This document shows positions 1-9,156 of a stretch of DNA of 52,655 nt, in pieces. A program made the translations under genes and the position numbers. The stretch is from Anaeromicrobium sp. (lineage in GTDB: Bacteria; Bacillota; Clostridia; Peptostreptococcales; Thermotaleaceae): positions 1-52,655 of the forward strand of contig NZ_JAOART010000050.1 in NCBI RefSeq assembly GCF_025210435.1, read 5' to 3'. The notes beneath the pieces are model-generated. The model was given only the letters and a program-made list of their open reading frames with translations. It searched no databases and was not told the origin of the DNA. The first letter of the stretch is position 1, and every line of letters begins with the position of its first letter.

Positions 1-15
1 AATCTTTGGAACCCT

Positions 16-174
16 GGAACGTCACAACATCCTATTCTACTCCAACATGACACATGAACCTATATACGAAGATTCACACTTTCGCTTGTGACAAGGACTT
101 GGGTGGAAAAGATTTTCAATATATTTTCCTGAAATAGGCCCATATAAAGCAAGTTTATACACCAGAAATCTATA
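16..174. repeat. Dispersed 159-bp repeat, copy 1
   Basis: This stretch matches 28298-28456 over the same 159-base length with about ten substitutions by hand alignment (roughly 94% identity), in the same orientation. It contains the small palindrome CTTGT-C-ACAAG. No gene is visible in it. It lies upstream of hydE, and the window starts too close to show whether the element extends further left. It could be an intergenic repeat, a small RNA or the end of a mobile element. Confidence 0.8.
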
Positions 175-305
175 ATGTTAATTTAAAGTAAATAAAAATT
201 TTATCAATGGATTTCTTGTAAATTTTTGTATAGCTTGTAAATTTTTATTTTTTTATTTCTTAAGAATTATCTTATATAATATTATTGACGAAAGGAGTGT
301 AATTT

Positions 306-1343
306 ATGGATAAATTCCTAAGTAATCTTTATGAAAAAAATGAGGCATCTCAAGATGAGCTTCTTTATATTTTAGATAATATGAATGAAACCTACAAAGA
401 AAAGCTTTTTAACTATGCCCATGAAACAAGTAAAAAATACTATGATAACAAAGTATACATGAGAGGTCTTATAGAGTTTTCAAATTATTGTAAACAGGAT
501 TGTATGTATTGTGGTATTCGTGCTTCTAATAAGGTCGCTCATAGATATAGATTAAGTCACGATCAAATAATCCAGTGTTGTGAAATTGGGTATAATCTAG
601 GATATAGAACCTTTGTATTACAAAGTGGTGAAGATTTTTATTATGATACAAAAAAACTCTGTACCCTAATAAAGGACATAAAGAGTAAATATGCCGATGC
701 AGCCATTACCCTGTCCTTAGGAGAGAGAGATTATGATACATATAAAGCCTTATACGAAGCAGGAGCCGATAGGTATTTATTAAGACATGAAGCTGCTTCT
801 GAAGATCTTTATAATAGATTCCATCCAGGAATGAAATTATCAAACAGAATTGAATGTCTTTATAATTTAAAGGAAATTGGCTTCCAGGTGGGAGCAGGTT
901 TTATGGTAGGACTTCCCCATCAAACAAACGAAGATTTAGTGGAGGATCTATTATTTCTAAAAAGACTAAATCCTCATATGATAGGCATTGGACCATACTT
1001 ACCTCACAAGGACACCCCCCTTAAAGAAGAGAAAAGTGGTACCCTTGAAAAAACTTTAATAATGCTTGCTTTAACTAGACTATTAATTCCTGACTGTCTA
1101 CTTCCTTCCACTACAGCCGTGGGAACTATTCACAGCAAAGGTAGAGAACAGGCCCTACAAGCAGGGGCTAATGTGGTTATGCCAAACCTTTCTCCCACTA
1201 ATGTTCGTGAGCTTTATTCCCTTTATGATAACAAAATCTGTACTGGGGACGAAGCAGCCCATTGCAGAGTATGTATCCAAAAGAGAATCCAAAGCGTTGG
1301 ATTTGAAGTTAATATGGGTCGTGGAGACAGTGTTAGATTATAA
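306..1343 (+). CDS. hydE: [FeFe] hydrogenase H-cluster radical SAM maturase HydE
   Basis: HydE is a radical SAM enzyme that works with HydF and HydG to build the H-cluster of [FeFe] hydrogenase in the cytoplasm. The 345-residue length is normal. The radical SAM cluster motif CxxxCxxC is at C62, C66 and C69, with family features such as YMRGLIEFSNYC before it and the glycine-rich GAGFMVGLPHQT segment near residue 200. Three further cysteines lie near the C-terminus. The start is set by AAAGGAGTG a few bases upstream. It is monocistronic here: hydF, hydG and the hydrogenase are not in the window. A perfect hairpin follows the stop. Confidence 0.93.
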   Translation: MDKFLSNLYEKNEASQDELLYILDNMNETYKEKLFNYAHETSKKYYDNKVYMRGLIEFSNYCKQDCMYCGIRASNKVAHRYRLSHDQIIQCCEIGYNLGYRTFVLQSGEDFYYDTKKLCTLIKDIKSKYADAAITLSLGERDYDTYKALYEAGADRYLLRHEAASEDLYNRFHPGMKLSNRIECLYNLKEIGFQVGAGFMVGLPHQTNEDLVEDLLFLKRLNPHMIGIGPYLPHKDTPLKEEKSGTLEKTLIMLALTRLLIPDCLLPSTTAVGTIHSKGREQALQAGANVVMPNLSPTNVRELYSLYDNKICTGDEAAHCRVCIQKRIQSVGFEVNMGRGDSVRL

Positions 1344-1379
1344 CCAAAAAGAGAATCCATATGGATTCTCTTTTTGGTT
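1342..1379. terminator. Bidirectional terminator between hydE and yfcE
   Basis: A 17-bp perfect stem (AACCAAAAAGAGAATCC paired with its complement) closes on a 4-base loop and has A/T runs on both sides. It separates two convergent genes and can serve both. Confidence 0.85.
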
Positions 1380-1387
1380 AAGCACAT

Positions 1388-1930
1388 TTATAAGGAAATT
1401 GACTTTAGTACATTTCCTCTCAAATCCTTAATTTGAAATAAATTATTTTCCAACACCCCGTAAGAGTTTGGATTATTTTCTTTAGGTAATGTTATGGAAC
1501 CTGGATTTATCACATACTTATCTCCTACTTCTTTAGCGACAGGAATATGGGTATGACCGTGGATTAATACATCACCACTAGATAATCTATCCATGTTATT
1601 TTCATTATATATGTGACCATGGGTTAAAAATAATCTTTTATCTCCATGTAATATGTAATTATAATCTGCGCTTATGGGAAAATCTAACACCATCTGATCC
1701 ACTTCTGAATCACAATTCCCCCTAATAGCTACTATTTTATCCTTGTATTTATTTAATAACTCTGCCACTTCTTTTGGATTATATTCCTTTGGTAGCGGAT
1801 TTCTTGGCCCATGATACAATATATCTCCTAATAGGATTAACGCCTGGGCTTTTTCCTTTTCTAATATTTCTATGGCCCTTTTAGCATAATATATGGAACC
1901 ATGTATATCAGATACAAACATTAATTTCAT
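1388..1930 (-). CDS. yfcE: YfcE-type metallophosphodiesterase
   Basis: A 180-residue calcineurin-like phosphoesterase of the YfcE/MJ0936 family, which hydrolyses phosphodiester bonds using two metal ions. The metal motifs are visible in order: DIHG (D8, H10), GDILYHGPR (D36), GNCDSE, LTHGH and GHTHIP. The length is typical of the small single-domain family. I use the ATG at 1930 because AAAGG lies 9 bases upstream; the longer frame would need a TTG without a ribosome site. Natural substrates of this family are not settled. It may be co-transcribed with the ATPase gene upstream at 2012-2581. Confidence 0.85.
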   Translation of the reverse strand: MKLMFVSDIHGSIYYAKRAIEILEKEKAQALILLGDILYHGPRNPLPKEYNPKEVAELLNKYKDKIVAIRGNCDSEVDQMVLDFPISADYNYILHGDKRLFLTHGHIYNENNMDRLSSGDVLIHGHTHIPVAKEVGDKYVINPGSITLPKENNPNSYGVLENNLFQIKDLRGNVLKSISL

Positions 1931-2011
1931 AATTATCAACCTTTCTTTTAATAATAATTATTATTATAGCAAAAAAGAGTACATACTCATTTATGCACCC
2001 TTTAAAAATAA

Positions 2012-2581
2012 TTATTTGTCCTCTACCATATCCTCTTTAAGAATTTCTAATAGCTTCTCTGCTCTTTCCTTTGTTGATCCACTTAGCTGAATAAATGGGA
2101 CATTTTCTGCTTTTAAGAAAGATAGGATAGCTTCATCCACTTGTTTTGCAACCTCTTCATCTTGCCATCTCACTCCATCTTTTTTATATCCAAATTCTCT
2201 AGGCAGGTATATTATGTGATCGTATCTAGGAATGTCTTCAATAGCTAAAACATATAGATCTTTTAGTATTTCAATTTCCTTTTTATTTCTTCTCTTACTT
2301 CCTAGCATGAATCTACCGTATATATAGGGAACAAATGTGGCATAATCTGTCAATGCATATTCGTGATCTTCTAAATTGTCTTCTATTCTCTTTTGCCCTA
2401 AATAGATTCCGTATTGTTCACTTATGGATTCAATCATTCCCTTGTCTCTTAAATATTCTGTAGAATATTCTAATGCGTAACCTGCATCAATTCCCATAAT
2501 TTTCATATCAACATATAATTGCTGTATTAAAGTTGTTTTACCACAACGTGGTCCACCTAAAACTGCTACTCTCTTTGCCAT
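2012..2581 (-). CDS. P-loop ATPase/kinase, NadR-like AAA family
   Basis: A 189-residue protein with a Walker A motif GGPRCGKTT at residues 9-17, a candidate acidic segment AIEDIPRYDHIIYLP, and an overall layout like small nucleoside or NadR-type kinases (AAA_28 group). It is preceded by GGAGTTAGG and an ATG. The phosphoacceptor or target cannot be told from sequence. It is divergent from speA across a 200-base gap and lies about 80 bases upstream of yfcE on the same strand, so the two may form one transcript. Confidence 0.65.
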   Translation of the reverse strand: MAKRVAVLGGPRCGKTTLIQQLYVDMKIMGIDAGYALEYSTEYLRDKGMIESISEQYGIYLGQKRIEDNLEDHEYALTDYATFVPYIYGRFMLGSKRRNKKEIEILKDLYVLAIEDIPRYDHIIYLPREFGYKKDGVRWQDEEVAKQVDEAILSFLKAENVPFIQLSGSTKERAEKLLEILKEDMVEDK

Positions 2582-2780
2582 TTGCCTAACTCCATCTCTT
2601 TTTTTGTTTTATTGACCTCCTTAGTATACTATTTAATACTTCATTTTTCAACAATATATAAGAATATTTTTGACAGTATCACAAACAATTTTTCTCATTG
2701 ACATTTCTAACATATGTGATAAAATTTTACTGACCTTATCTTTACAATATGAAACTCAAATATAAAGGAGTGACAATATT

Positions 2781-4232
2781 GTGTCTTTAAACCAATTTTC
2801 CACACCATTAATTGATGCTTTAAAAAAATATTCAAATAGTAGCATAACACCCTTTGACGTACCTGGACATAAATTTGGTAAAGGCACAAAGGAGCTTAGG
2901 GATCTTTTTGGATCTAATCTAATGAAAATGGATGTAAATTCCATGAAATGTTTAGATAATTTGTCTAACCCAACTAGCGTCATAAAAAAATCTCAGGAAC
3001 TTTTAGCAAATGCGTATGGGTGCGACCATAGTTTCTTTTTAGTAAATGGTACATCTTCTGGAATACAAGGAATGATAATGAGCGTTTGTGGTCCATATGA
3101 TAAAATTATCATGCCTAGAAACGTTCATAAATCTGCCGTAAGCGGATTAGTTTTAAGTGGTGCCATCCCCGTTTATATTCAACCAGAAACTAATGAGGAT
3201 TTAGGCATTGCCATGGGTATGTCCTATGAATCTGTGAAAAAAGCAATTTTGAGTAATCTAGATGCAAAGGCAGTATTTATTATAAATCCTACCTACTATG
3301 GTGTCACATGTGATTTAAAGAGGATTGTTGATTTAGCCCATGAACATAATATGTTAGTATTAGTAGATGAAGCCCATGGTGCCCATTTTCATTTTCATGA
3401 TGACCTACCTATCTCTGCCATGGCAGCTGGAGCGGATATGTCTGCCATAAGCCTTCATAAAACGGGGGGATCTTTGACTCAAAGTTCTGCAATTTTATTA
3501 AATGAAAAAAATATTTCTCCCATGAAAATTAGAAATATTTTAAATGTAACTCAAACAACTAGTGCATCCTACCTTTTAATGAGTAGTTTAGATGGTTCTA
3601 GAAAAATTTTGGCTACCCGTGGTGAAGAAATTTTTTCTCACATTCTTAGCGTATGTAGATATGCTAGGGAAAAAATAAATAAAATACCACACTTATATGC
3701 TTTTTCTAAGGAATTAATTAATAATAGGGGTGTTTATGATTTTGATGAAACAAAACTAAGCATTAAAGTTTCAGACCTGGGCCTTACAGGCTTTGAAGTC
3801 TATGAACTTTTAAGAGATAAATATAAGATCCAAGTGGAACTTGGAGATATTAATAATATACTTGCAATAATTAGTTTGGGAGATGATAAAAATTCAGTGG
3901 ATAAACTAATTAATAGCCTATCCCATATAAGTAAAAACTACAAAAGAGCTAAATCTTTTAACTATAATATATTATTAGAAAACCCAGATATAATAGTTTC
4001 ACCTAGGGACGCCTTTTATAGTAGAACAAAAATAATTCCCTTAAAAGATTCTATTGGAGAAGTTAGTGGAGAATCTATTATGGCATACCCTCCAGGTATT
4101 CCTATAATAAGTCCTGGTGAAAGAATTAGTAAAGAAATAGTTGATTATATAGAAGAGCTAAAGAATCAACATGTTTTAATTACAGATTCCCATGATCCTG
4201 AAATTAATAATATTAAAATATTAGGAGCCTAA
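2781..4232 (+). CDS. speA: Orn/Lys/Arg decarboxylase, probable arginine decarboxylase SpeA
   Basis: A fold-type I PLP decarboxylase of 483 residues, close to the size of the Bacillus SpeA/YaaO group and much shorter than the enterobacterial acid-induced forms. The PLP lysine is K227 in SAISLHKTGG; VDEAHGAHF near 195-203 provides the usual Asp. A GTG start at 2781 follows AAAGGAG by 10 bases. Arginine specificity (agmatine production) is inferred from the agmatinase gene two genes downstream; lysine or ornithine cannot be excluded from sequence alone. It is followed by its own terminator, so it is probably transcribed separately from speDEB. Confidence 0.82.
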   Translation: MSLNQFSTPLIDALKKYSNSSITPFDVPGHKFGKGTKELRDLFGSNLMKMDVNSMKCLDNLSNPTSVIKKSQELLANAYGCDHSFFLVNGTSSGIQGMIMSVCGPYDKIIMPRNVHKSAVSGLVLSGAIPVYIQPETNEDLGIAMGMSYESVKKAILSNLDAKAVFIINPTYYGVTCDLKRIVDLAHEHNMLVLVDEAHGAHFHFHDDLPISAMAAGADMSAISLHKTGGSLTQSSAILLNEKNISPMKIRNILNVTQTTSASYLLMSSLDGSRKILATRGEEIFSHILSVCRYAREKINKIPHLYAFSKELINNRGVYDFDETKLSIKVSDLGLTGFEVYELLRDKYKIQVELGDINNILAIISLGDDKNSVDKLINSLSHISKNYKRAKSFNYNILLENPDIIVSPRDAFYSRTKIIPLKDSIGEVSGESIMAYPPGIPIISPGERISKEIVDYIEELKNQHVLITDSHDPEINNIKILGA

Positions 4233-4262
4233 GAGAAGTCTTTTTACGGGCTTCTTTTTTTA
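4233..4262 (+). terminator. Terminator after speA
   Basis: AGAAGTC pairs with GGCTTCT (one G-U pair) around an 8-base loop, followed by a T-run. Confidence 0.7.
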
Positions 4263-4296
4263 CTTCCTTCACTAGAAATTTTTTATATAAAAACTA

Positions 4297-4324
4297 TTGA
4301 CTTTTTTTAAAAACATAGTATATT
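4297..4324 (+). promoter_or_regulatory. Putative sigma-A promoter of the speDEB operon
   Basis: TTGACT (4297-4302) and TATATT (4319-4324) are separated by 16 bases. This would start transcription near 4331, at the left arm of the long inverted repeat in the leader. Confidence 0.55.
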
Positions 4325-4328
4325 TATA

Positions 4329-4442
4329 TTTAGTAAAAATAAACTATTTGTTTAGTAATAGAAAACAAACACTAAAAATAAACTAAAAGTTTAGCAGTAA
4401 AAAACCATTCTATTTTTAAACACAAAGTTTATTTTTACTAAA
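4329..4442 (+). promoter_or_regulatory. Structured leader of the polyamine operon
   Basis: TTTAGTAAAAATAAACT at 4329-4345 is exactly complementary to 4426-4442. Two shorter hairpins lie between them: TAAAC-TATTT-GTTTA and TAAACT-AAA-AGTTTA. About 95 further bases separate it from speD. It could be an RNA switch or attenuator, a cluster of protein-binding sites sharing the TTTAGT/AAACTA half-site, or both. No known riboswitch class was recognised. Confidence 0.5.
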
Positions 4443-4537
4443 CTGTATACTTTAAAAGTAATTAATTTTAAAAAATCATACTGTATTGTAAAGATAGGTC
4501 AAAAGGTTTAAATTTCAAGTTTTAGGAGTGAACAATT

Positions 4538-4963
4538 ATGAAGATAGAACAATTAGGGAGACATATATTAGTTGAATTTTACAATTGTGACAAAGAGGTG
4601 CTAAACAACCACGCATTAATTGAAAAATACATGAACGAAGCTGCAATAAAGGCAAAAGCCACAATTGTACAAAGTGCCTTTCACATGTTTAATCCATGGG
4701 GTGTAAGTGGAGCTGTAATCATTCAAGAATCCCATCTTACTATTCATACATGGCCTGAGTATGGCTATGCCGCAGTGGATTTATTCACATGTGGAGATAG
4801 TGTAGATCCATGGATTGCTTTTGATTATTTAGCAGAAAAACTAGAGTCTGAAAAAAGTGAAACTACAGAAGTTCCAAGGGGATTAGTAGATAAAATAAAG
4901 CATTATTCAAAAGAAGATTTAGGAACTGTTACATTTAAACCTGTAGATAATGCTGCGTCTTAG
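4538..4963 (+). CDS. speD: S-adenosylmethionine decarboxylase proenzyme SpeD
   Basis: SpeD makes decarboxylated SAM, the aminopropyl donor for spermidine. It is a 141-residue prokaryotic class 1B enzyme that self-cleaves to create a pyruvoyl cofactor. The cleavage motif is [12 protein letters not shown], with the E64-S65 bond as the expected cut site; H70 and C85 match the conserved processing and catalytic residues. It starts at an ATG after AGGAGTG. It is the first gene of speD-speE-speB, 21 bases upstream of speE. Confidence 0.93.
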   Translation: MKIEQLGRHILVEFYNCDKEVLNNHALIEKYMNEAAIKAKATIVQSAFHMFNPWGVSGAVIIQESHLTIHTWPEYGYAAVDLFTCGDSVDPWIAFDYLAEKLESEKSETTEVPRGLVDKIKHYSKEDLGTVTFKPVDNAAS

Positions 4964-4984
4964 ACTCGAGGAGGAATAGATATT

Positions 4985-5839
4985 ATGGAATTATGGTATA
5001 CCGAAAAACACACTGAAGACGTGAAATTTTCTATTAAAGTAAGTAATCATTTATTTACAGGACAAAGTGATTTTCAGCGTGTAGATATTTTCGAAAGTGA
5101 TGAATTCGGAAAGTTTCTAACATTAGATGGATTAATGATGGTAACAGAAAAGGATGAATTCATCTATCATGATATGATCTCTCATGTGCCAATGGCAACT
5201 AACCCAAATATTAAAAATGTATTAGTTATTGGCGGTGGAGATGGGGGTACAGTAAGGGAACTTACTAGGTATCCTTCCATCGAAAAAATTCATATGGTTG
5301 AAATAGATAAGATGGTAGTTCATGTATCTAGAGAATATTTACCTATTACATCATCTAAATTAGATGATCCTAGAGTTACATTATTTTATGAAGATGGTAT
5401 TGAGTTTGTAAAAAACAAACCTAATACATATGACTTAATATTAGTTGACTCTACTGACCCTATCGGACCTGGAGAAGGATTATTTACTAGGGAGTTTTAT
5501 AGAAATTGTTTTGAGGCTTTAACTGAAGAGGGAATATTAGTTAATCAAAACGAAAGTCCTTATTATGAAGGTGATGCAAGGGAAATGATACGTGCAAGTG
5601 AAAAGATTAAAGGAATTTTTCCAATTGCTAAGGTATATCAATTCCATATGCCTACCTACCCATCTGGCCATTGGTTATTTGGATTTGCATCTAAGAAATA
5701 TGATCCAATTAAAGACTTTAATCCTTCTAAGTGGGAAGAGTTTGGGTTAAAGACAAAATACTATAATAGGCATATTCATATAGGATCCTTCATGCTTCCA
5801 ACATATGTTAAGGAGATGATTGAAAGTGGCTCTCACTAA
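4985..5839 (+). CDS. speE: Spermidine synthase SpeE
   Basis: This aminopropyltransferase converts putrescine and decarboxylated SAM to spermidine. The 284 residues include the SAM-like binding glycine loop GGGDGG at 83-88, the acidic residue in MVEID near 105, and the polyamine-site motif DSTDPIGPGEGL at 155-166. GAGGAGG precedes the ATG. It overlaps the start of speB by 14-20 bases, suggesting translational coupling. Functional assignment is strengthened by speD and speB on either side. Confidence 0.93.
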   Translation: MELWYTEKHTEDVKFSIKVSNHLFTGQSDFQRVDIFESDEFGKFLTLDGLMMVTEKDEFIYHDMISHVPMATNPNIKNVLVIGGGDGGTVRELTRYPSIEKIHMVEIDKMVVHVSREYLPITSSKLDDPRVTLFYEDGIEFVKNKPNTYDLILVDSTDPIGPGEGLFTREFYRNCFEALTEEGILVNQNESPYYEGDAREMIRASEKIKGIFPIAKVYQFHMPTYPSGHWLFGFASKKYDPIKDFNPSKWEEFGLKTKYYNRHIHIGSFMLPTYVKEMIESGSH

Positions 5840-6683
5840 AAATACTTTATCATTTATAGGTTTTGAAAATGATTATGAAGAATCTAATTTAGTACTATTT
5901 GGTGCTCCCTTTGATGGAACCACCTCCTTTAGACCTGGCACTAGGTTTGGTCCCATGCATATGAGAAATGATTCATATGGACTTGAGACTTATAGCCCCT
6001 ATATGGATATGGATTTAGAAGATTATAAATTATATGATTATGGAGATTTAGACTTTCCCTTTGGTAATACAAAAAAAGTCTTAGATATGATAAAAGATTT
6101 CTCGAGTAAAGTAGTAAAAGCTAATAAGATTCCCCTAATGATAGGTGGAGAACATTTAGTAACTCTACCTGCTGTGGAATCCTTATATGACAAATATAAG
6201 GATTTACACATTATCCACTTTGATGCTCATACTGATTTAAGAGTAGATTACATGGGAGAGAAACTTTCCCATGCCACGGTCATAAGGAGAACTTGGGATT
6301 TTTTAGGCGACAATAAGATACATCAATTTGGAATTCGCTCAGGGTTGAAAGAGGAATTTAAGTGGGCTAAAGAACACACCAATTTAAATAAATTTGACTT
6401 TACTAATTTAGATAACACAGTTGAATCTTTAAAAGGAAAACCCGTTTATGTAACTATAGATTTAGATATACTAGATCCATCTGTTTTTTGTGGAACTGGT
6501 ACTATAGAACCTGGTGGTGTTACTTTTAAAGAACTTATAGATGCCATAGTATTATTAAAAGATTTAAACATTGTAGGTGCTGATGTGGTTGAATTATCAC
6601 CCCATTATGACCAAAGTGGCATGTCTACTGCTGTCGCTTGTAAAGTATTAAGAGAATTAACATTGAGTATATTATCTAAATAA
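5820..6683 (+). CDS. speB: Agmatinase SpeB
   Basis: An ureohydrolase that converts agmatine to putrescine and urea. The manganese ligands are all visible: GGEH (H112), HFDAHTD (D135, H137, D139) and DLDILDP (D214, D216), numbered from the TTG at 5820. Two starts are possible inside the end of speE: TTG at 5820, 4 bases after AAGGAG, or GTG at 5826, 10 bases after it. The GTG would give a 285-residue protein. The gene completes the SpeA-SpeB route and ends at a strong hairpin. Confidence 0.9.
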   Translation: MKVALTKNTLSFIGFENDYEESNLVLFGAPFDGTTSFRPGTRFGPMHMRNDSYGLETYSPYMDMDLEDYKLYDYGDLDFPFGNTKKVLDMIKDFSSKVVKANKIPLMIGGEHLVTLPAVESLYDKYKDLHIIHFDAHTDLRVDYMGEKLSHATVIRRTWDFLGDNKIHQFGIRSGLKEEFKWAKEHTNLNKFDFTNLDNTVESLKGKPVYVTIDLDILDPSVFCGTGTIEPGGVTFKELIDAIVLLKDLNIVGADVVELSPHYDQSGMSTAVACKVLRELTLSILSK

Positions 6684-6719
6684 ACTAGCTTGGTAACTGG
6701 TGGATAATATTCTTTAAAA

Positions 6720-6766
6720 ATAAAAAAACAGGCAGTAAGCTCCCACTTACTACCTGTTTTTTATTT
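6720..6766. terminator. Bidirectional terminator, speB / amidohydrolase
   Basis: AACAGGCAGTAAG pairs with CTTACTACCTGTT with one mismatch, and has an A-run before and a T-run after. It lies between convergent genes. Confidence 0.8.
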
Positions 6767-7900
6767 TACAATTTCCCCATTTACTATTACCTTATCCACT
6801 TTACTTCTCAAGTCAAAGGGGTGTCCATCAAAAATCACCACATCTGCATCCTTTCCAACTTCAAGACTTCCTACCCTATGGTCTATACCCAATATTTTAG
6901 CGGGATTTATAGTTATACTTCTAAGGGCAGTGTCTTCCTTTAAACCTTCCCTTGCTGCTAATCCTGCACATAGGGGTAAGTATTGTAGTGGAATCACTGG
7001 ATGGTCTGTCATTATGGCAAATTCAATACCTTCCTTTTCTAATATGCCCGCCGTTTTAAAGGTAAGATTTTTAAGTTCTATTTTAGATCTTTCAGATAGT
7101 GTGGGTCCTATTATTATTCCCTTTTGATAACCTTCCTTTAAATATTTAGTTATTAAATGGGCTTCTGTACAATGTTCTAATGTAATATCTAAATCAAATT
7201 CCTTAGCTATCCTTAAAGCCGTTAAAATATCATCAGCCCTATGGGCATGAGCCTTTAATGGAATCTCCTTACTAAGTACCTTTTCTAATGCTTCATACTT
7301 CATATTGAATTTAGTATCCTTATCCTTTTTCTTATTGTCCACATATTCCTTAGCCTTCATAAGGGCTTCCCTCATAATGGCAGCTGTGGCCATCCTAGTA
7401 GAGGGAGATTTTTTAATATTACTATAGCATCTCTTAGGGTTTTCTCCAAAGGCACACTTCATGGCTAGGGTTTCCTTTACAATCATATCATCTATCCTAT
7501 CTCCATGGGTCTTTATAACAGAAAATTGACCCCCTATAACATTTGCACTACCAGGTCCTGTTGCCACAGTAGTTATCCCCCCAAGTAGTGCCTCTTCAAA
7601 ACATCTATCCATAGGATTAATTGCATCAATAGCCCTAAGCTGAGGACTTACAGGATCTACTATTTCATTTCCGTCTGCCCCTTCAAAACCAACGGCATCT
7701 TCCCACATGCCTAAATGACAATGGGCATCAATCATACCAGGCATGACAAATTTCCCCTTTGCATCCATTACTATTTCAGCATCCTTTTCCTCTAAATTAG
7801 GCCCTACATACTCTATTTTTTTATCCTTAATTAATAGGGCTCCATGTTCATAATTTTTTTCACCCATAGTATAAATATGAGCATTTTTGATTAAAATCAT
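6761..7900 (-). CDS. Metal-dependent amidohydrolase
   Basis: A 379-residue member of the amidohydrolase superfamily (imidazolonepropionase-like or dihydroorotase-like layout). The beta-sandwich segments flank a TIM barrel with DAHCHLG near residue 60, HAHRADD, LEHCTEAH and MTDHPVIP, which supply the metal ligands. A C-terminal GSLEVGKDADVVIFDG segment is family-typical. The ATG at 7900 is chosen because GGAGG lies 8 bases upstream; the longer frame starts inside that ribosome site. The substrate is unknown. It is monocistronic and convergent with the polyamine operon. Confidence 0.8.
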   Translation of the reverse strand: MILIKNAHIYTMGEKNYEHGALLIKDKKIEYVGPNLEEKDAEIVMDAKGKFVMPGMIDAHCHLGMWEDAVGFEGADGNEIVDPVSPQLRAIDAINPMDRCFEEALLGGITTVATGPGSANVIGGQFSVIKTHGDRIDDMIVKETLAMKCAFGENPKRCYSNIKKSPSTRMATAAIMREALMKAKEYVDNKKKDKDTKFNMKYEALEKVLSKEIPLKAHAHRADDILTALRIAKEFDLDITLEHCTEAHLITKYLKEGYQKGIIIGPTLSERSKIELKNLTFKTAGILEKEGIEFAIMTDHPVIPLQYLPLCAGLAAREGLKEDTALRSITINPAKILGIDHRVGSLEVGKDADVVIFDGHPFDLRSKVDKVIVNGEIVK

Positions 7901-8041
7901 CTTATATACCTCCATATTTTCTTTAAATGACTTGATTTTACAATTTTAGCATGTTACTATTTTCTTATATATTAAATTTTTTTAATAATAATTAGATCTA
8001 CAAAACTGATATAAACTACACTTATAAAAAGGAGTTATGTT

Positions 8042-8329
8042 ATGAAAGTTAGTATGCAAGAATTAATGGATTTAGTAATACAAAATTTTAAGGCACCTAT
8101 TAGTCTACTAGAGTTTAAAGATGGTAAAACCCAATTAATTAATGGTCTACCTATAACTTACTTTTTAAGGTTCATTTCTAAAAATGCTGAAGAAATGACA
8201 GAATTTAATGATGAATTTCATGTGGAAGAAATTTCATCTACCATATTGAAGATACAGGTTACAGATTCTTACATAATCATAATCGAACAAGATACAGAGG
8301 AAAATGTATTGAATTTTGATATTGGATAA
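8042..8329 (+). CDS. Hypothetical 95-residue protein
   Basis: I do not recognise the family. The protein is small, acidic and soluble-looking, with no signal peptide, cysteines or membrane segment. It alternates beta-like stretches (TILKIQVTDSYIIIIEQD) with a helical N-terminus. AAAAGGAG precedes the ATG and a clear terminator follows the stop, so it is a genuine single-gene transcript, divergent from the amidohydrolase. Confidence 0.7.
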   Translation: MKVSMQELMDLVIQNFKAPISLLEFKDGKTQLINGLPITYFLRFISKNAEEMTEFNDEFHVEEISSTILKIQVTDSYIIIIEQDTEENVLNFDIG

Positions 8330-8362
8330 AGGGAGTAACTTTACTCCCTTTATCTTTTTTCA
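8327..8362 (+). terminator. Terminator after the 95-residue gene
   Basis: AAAGGGAGTA pairs with TACTCCCTTT around a short loop, followed by a T-rich tract. Confidence 0.85.
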
Positions 8363-8564
8363 TTCCCCATGAATAGTTCTTTATTGTAATTTAAAAATCC
8401 TTTAATTCTTTATAATCTTCTCTATATTATTATTTTCATAAAAAGATATGATAAATAACTATCATATTTCTTTAGTTGATTAATCTAAATAATATGAATA
8501 CTGATACTATAATATAAGATTTCATTTGTATAGTAAATCCATAATAAGAGTCTAAACTACATCA

Positions 8565-9122
8565 TCAATATGAGTTATTAGACTTAACCCTATCTAATAA
8601 TTCTTTTATTTTCAAGTAATCTTCTTCTAAAAGTTCATGTTTATATAGATAATCGTTCACTCCTACTAGAGAAACTAGTAAATATGATTTACCAAACCCC
8701 ACATTAAAAGACCTATACTTGTGGTTTTCTTTAATATTGAAGTCAATAGAGTAGTCATAAGGATTTTTAGTAGTAGCTATTTCGTTCTTACTTGATTTTA
8801 CACAATGCAACTTCAATAACGCCTCATAAACATCCTTAAATTTCTCTTTATTTAAAGTAATAGTTTCCATATCAAGCTTTCTTTTCCTATCATATGATGA
8901 TAAATAGATTTGATTGAATTCTACATCTTCTGTTAGTTTATAAATTTGTCCAAAAGTACTGAGACTTAGGTTTATTAATATATCATCATTTTTAGTCCCC
9001 TCTACTTCACCTTCAGAATTATTAGCTTCTATAATTGGTTTTGAATTATCTTCTTTCATCCAAGATATCATTGTAACTGATAAAATTATTCCTATAAGCA
9101 TGATTATTAGTCTTTTTTCCAT
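8565..9122 (-). CDS. Membrane-anchored or secreted hypothetical protein
   Basis: A 185-residue protein with an N-terminal hydrophobic segment (residues 4-21), then a polar region rich in Asn and Glu and a mixed alpha/beta exterior domain. There is no lipobox cysteine in the signal region, so it is probably a membrane anchor or a signal peptide. No known domain was recognised. The ribosome site GGTGGGGG lies just before the ATG. It is 34 bases downstream of the M20 peptidase gene on the same strand and may share its transcript. Confidence 0.6.
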   Translation of the reverse strand: MEKRLIIMLIGIILSVTMISWMKEDNSKPIIEANNSEGEVEGTKNDDILINLSLSTFGQIYKLTEDVEFNQIYLSSYDRKRKLDMETITLNKEKFKDVYEALLKLHCVKSSKNEIATTKNPYDYSIDFNIKENHKYRSFNVGFGKSYLLVSLVGVNDYLYKHELLEEDYLKIKELLDRVKSNNSY

Positions 9123-9156
9123 TTAACCCCCACCTTATACTATAATTAAGAAATTC

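Noticed and set aside
1-305. tRNA or rRNA fragment in the repeat at the window start
   Set aside because: No cloverleaf, T-loop (GGTTCRA) or CCA region could be found in either strand.
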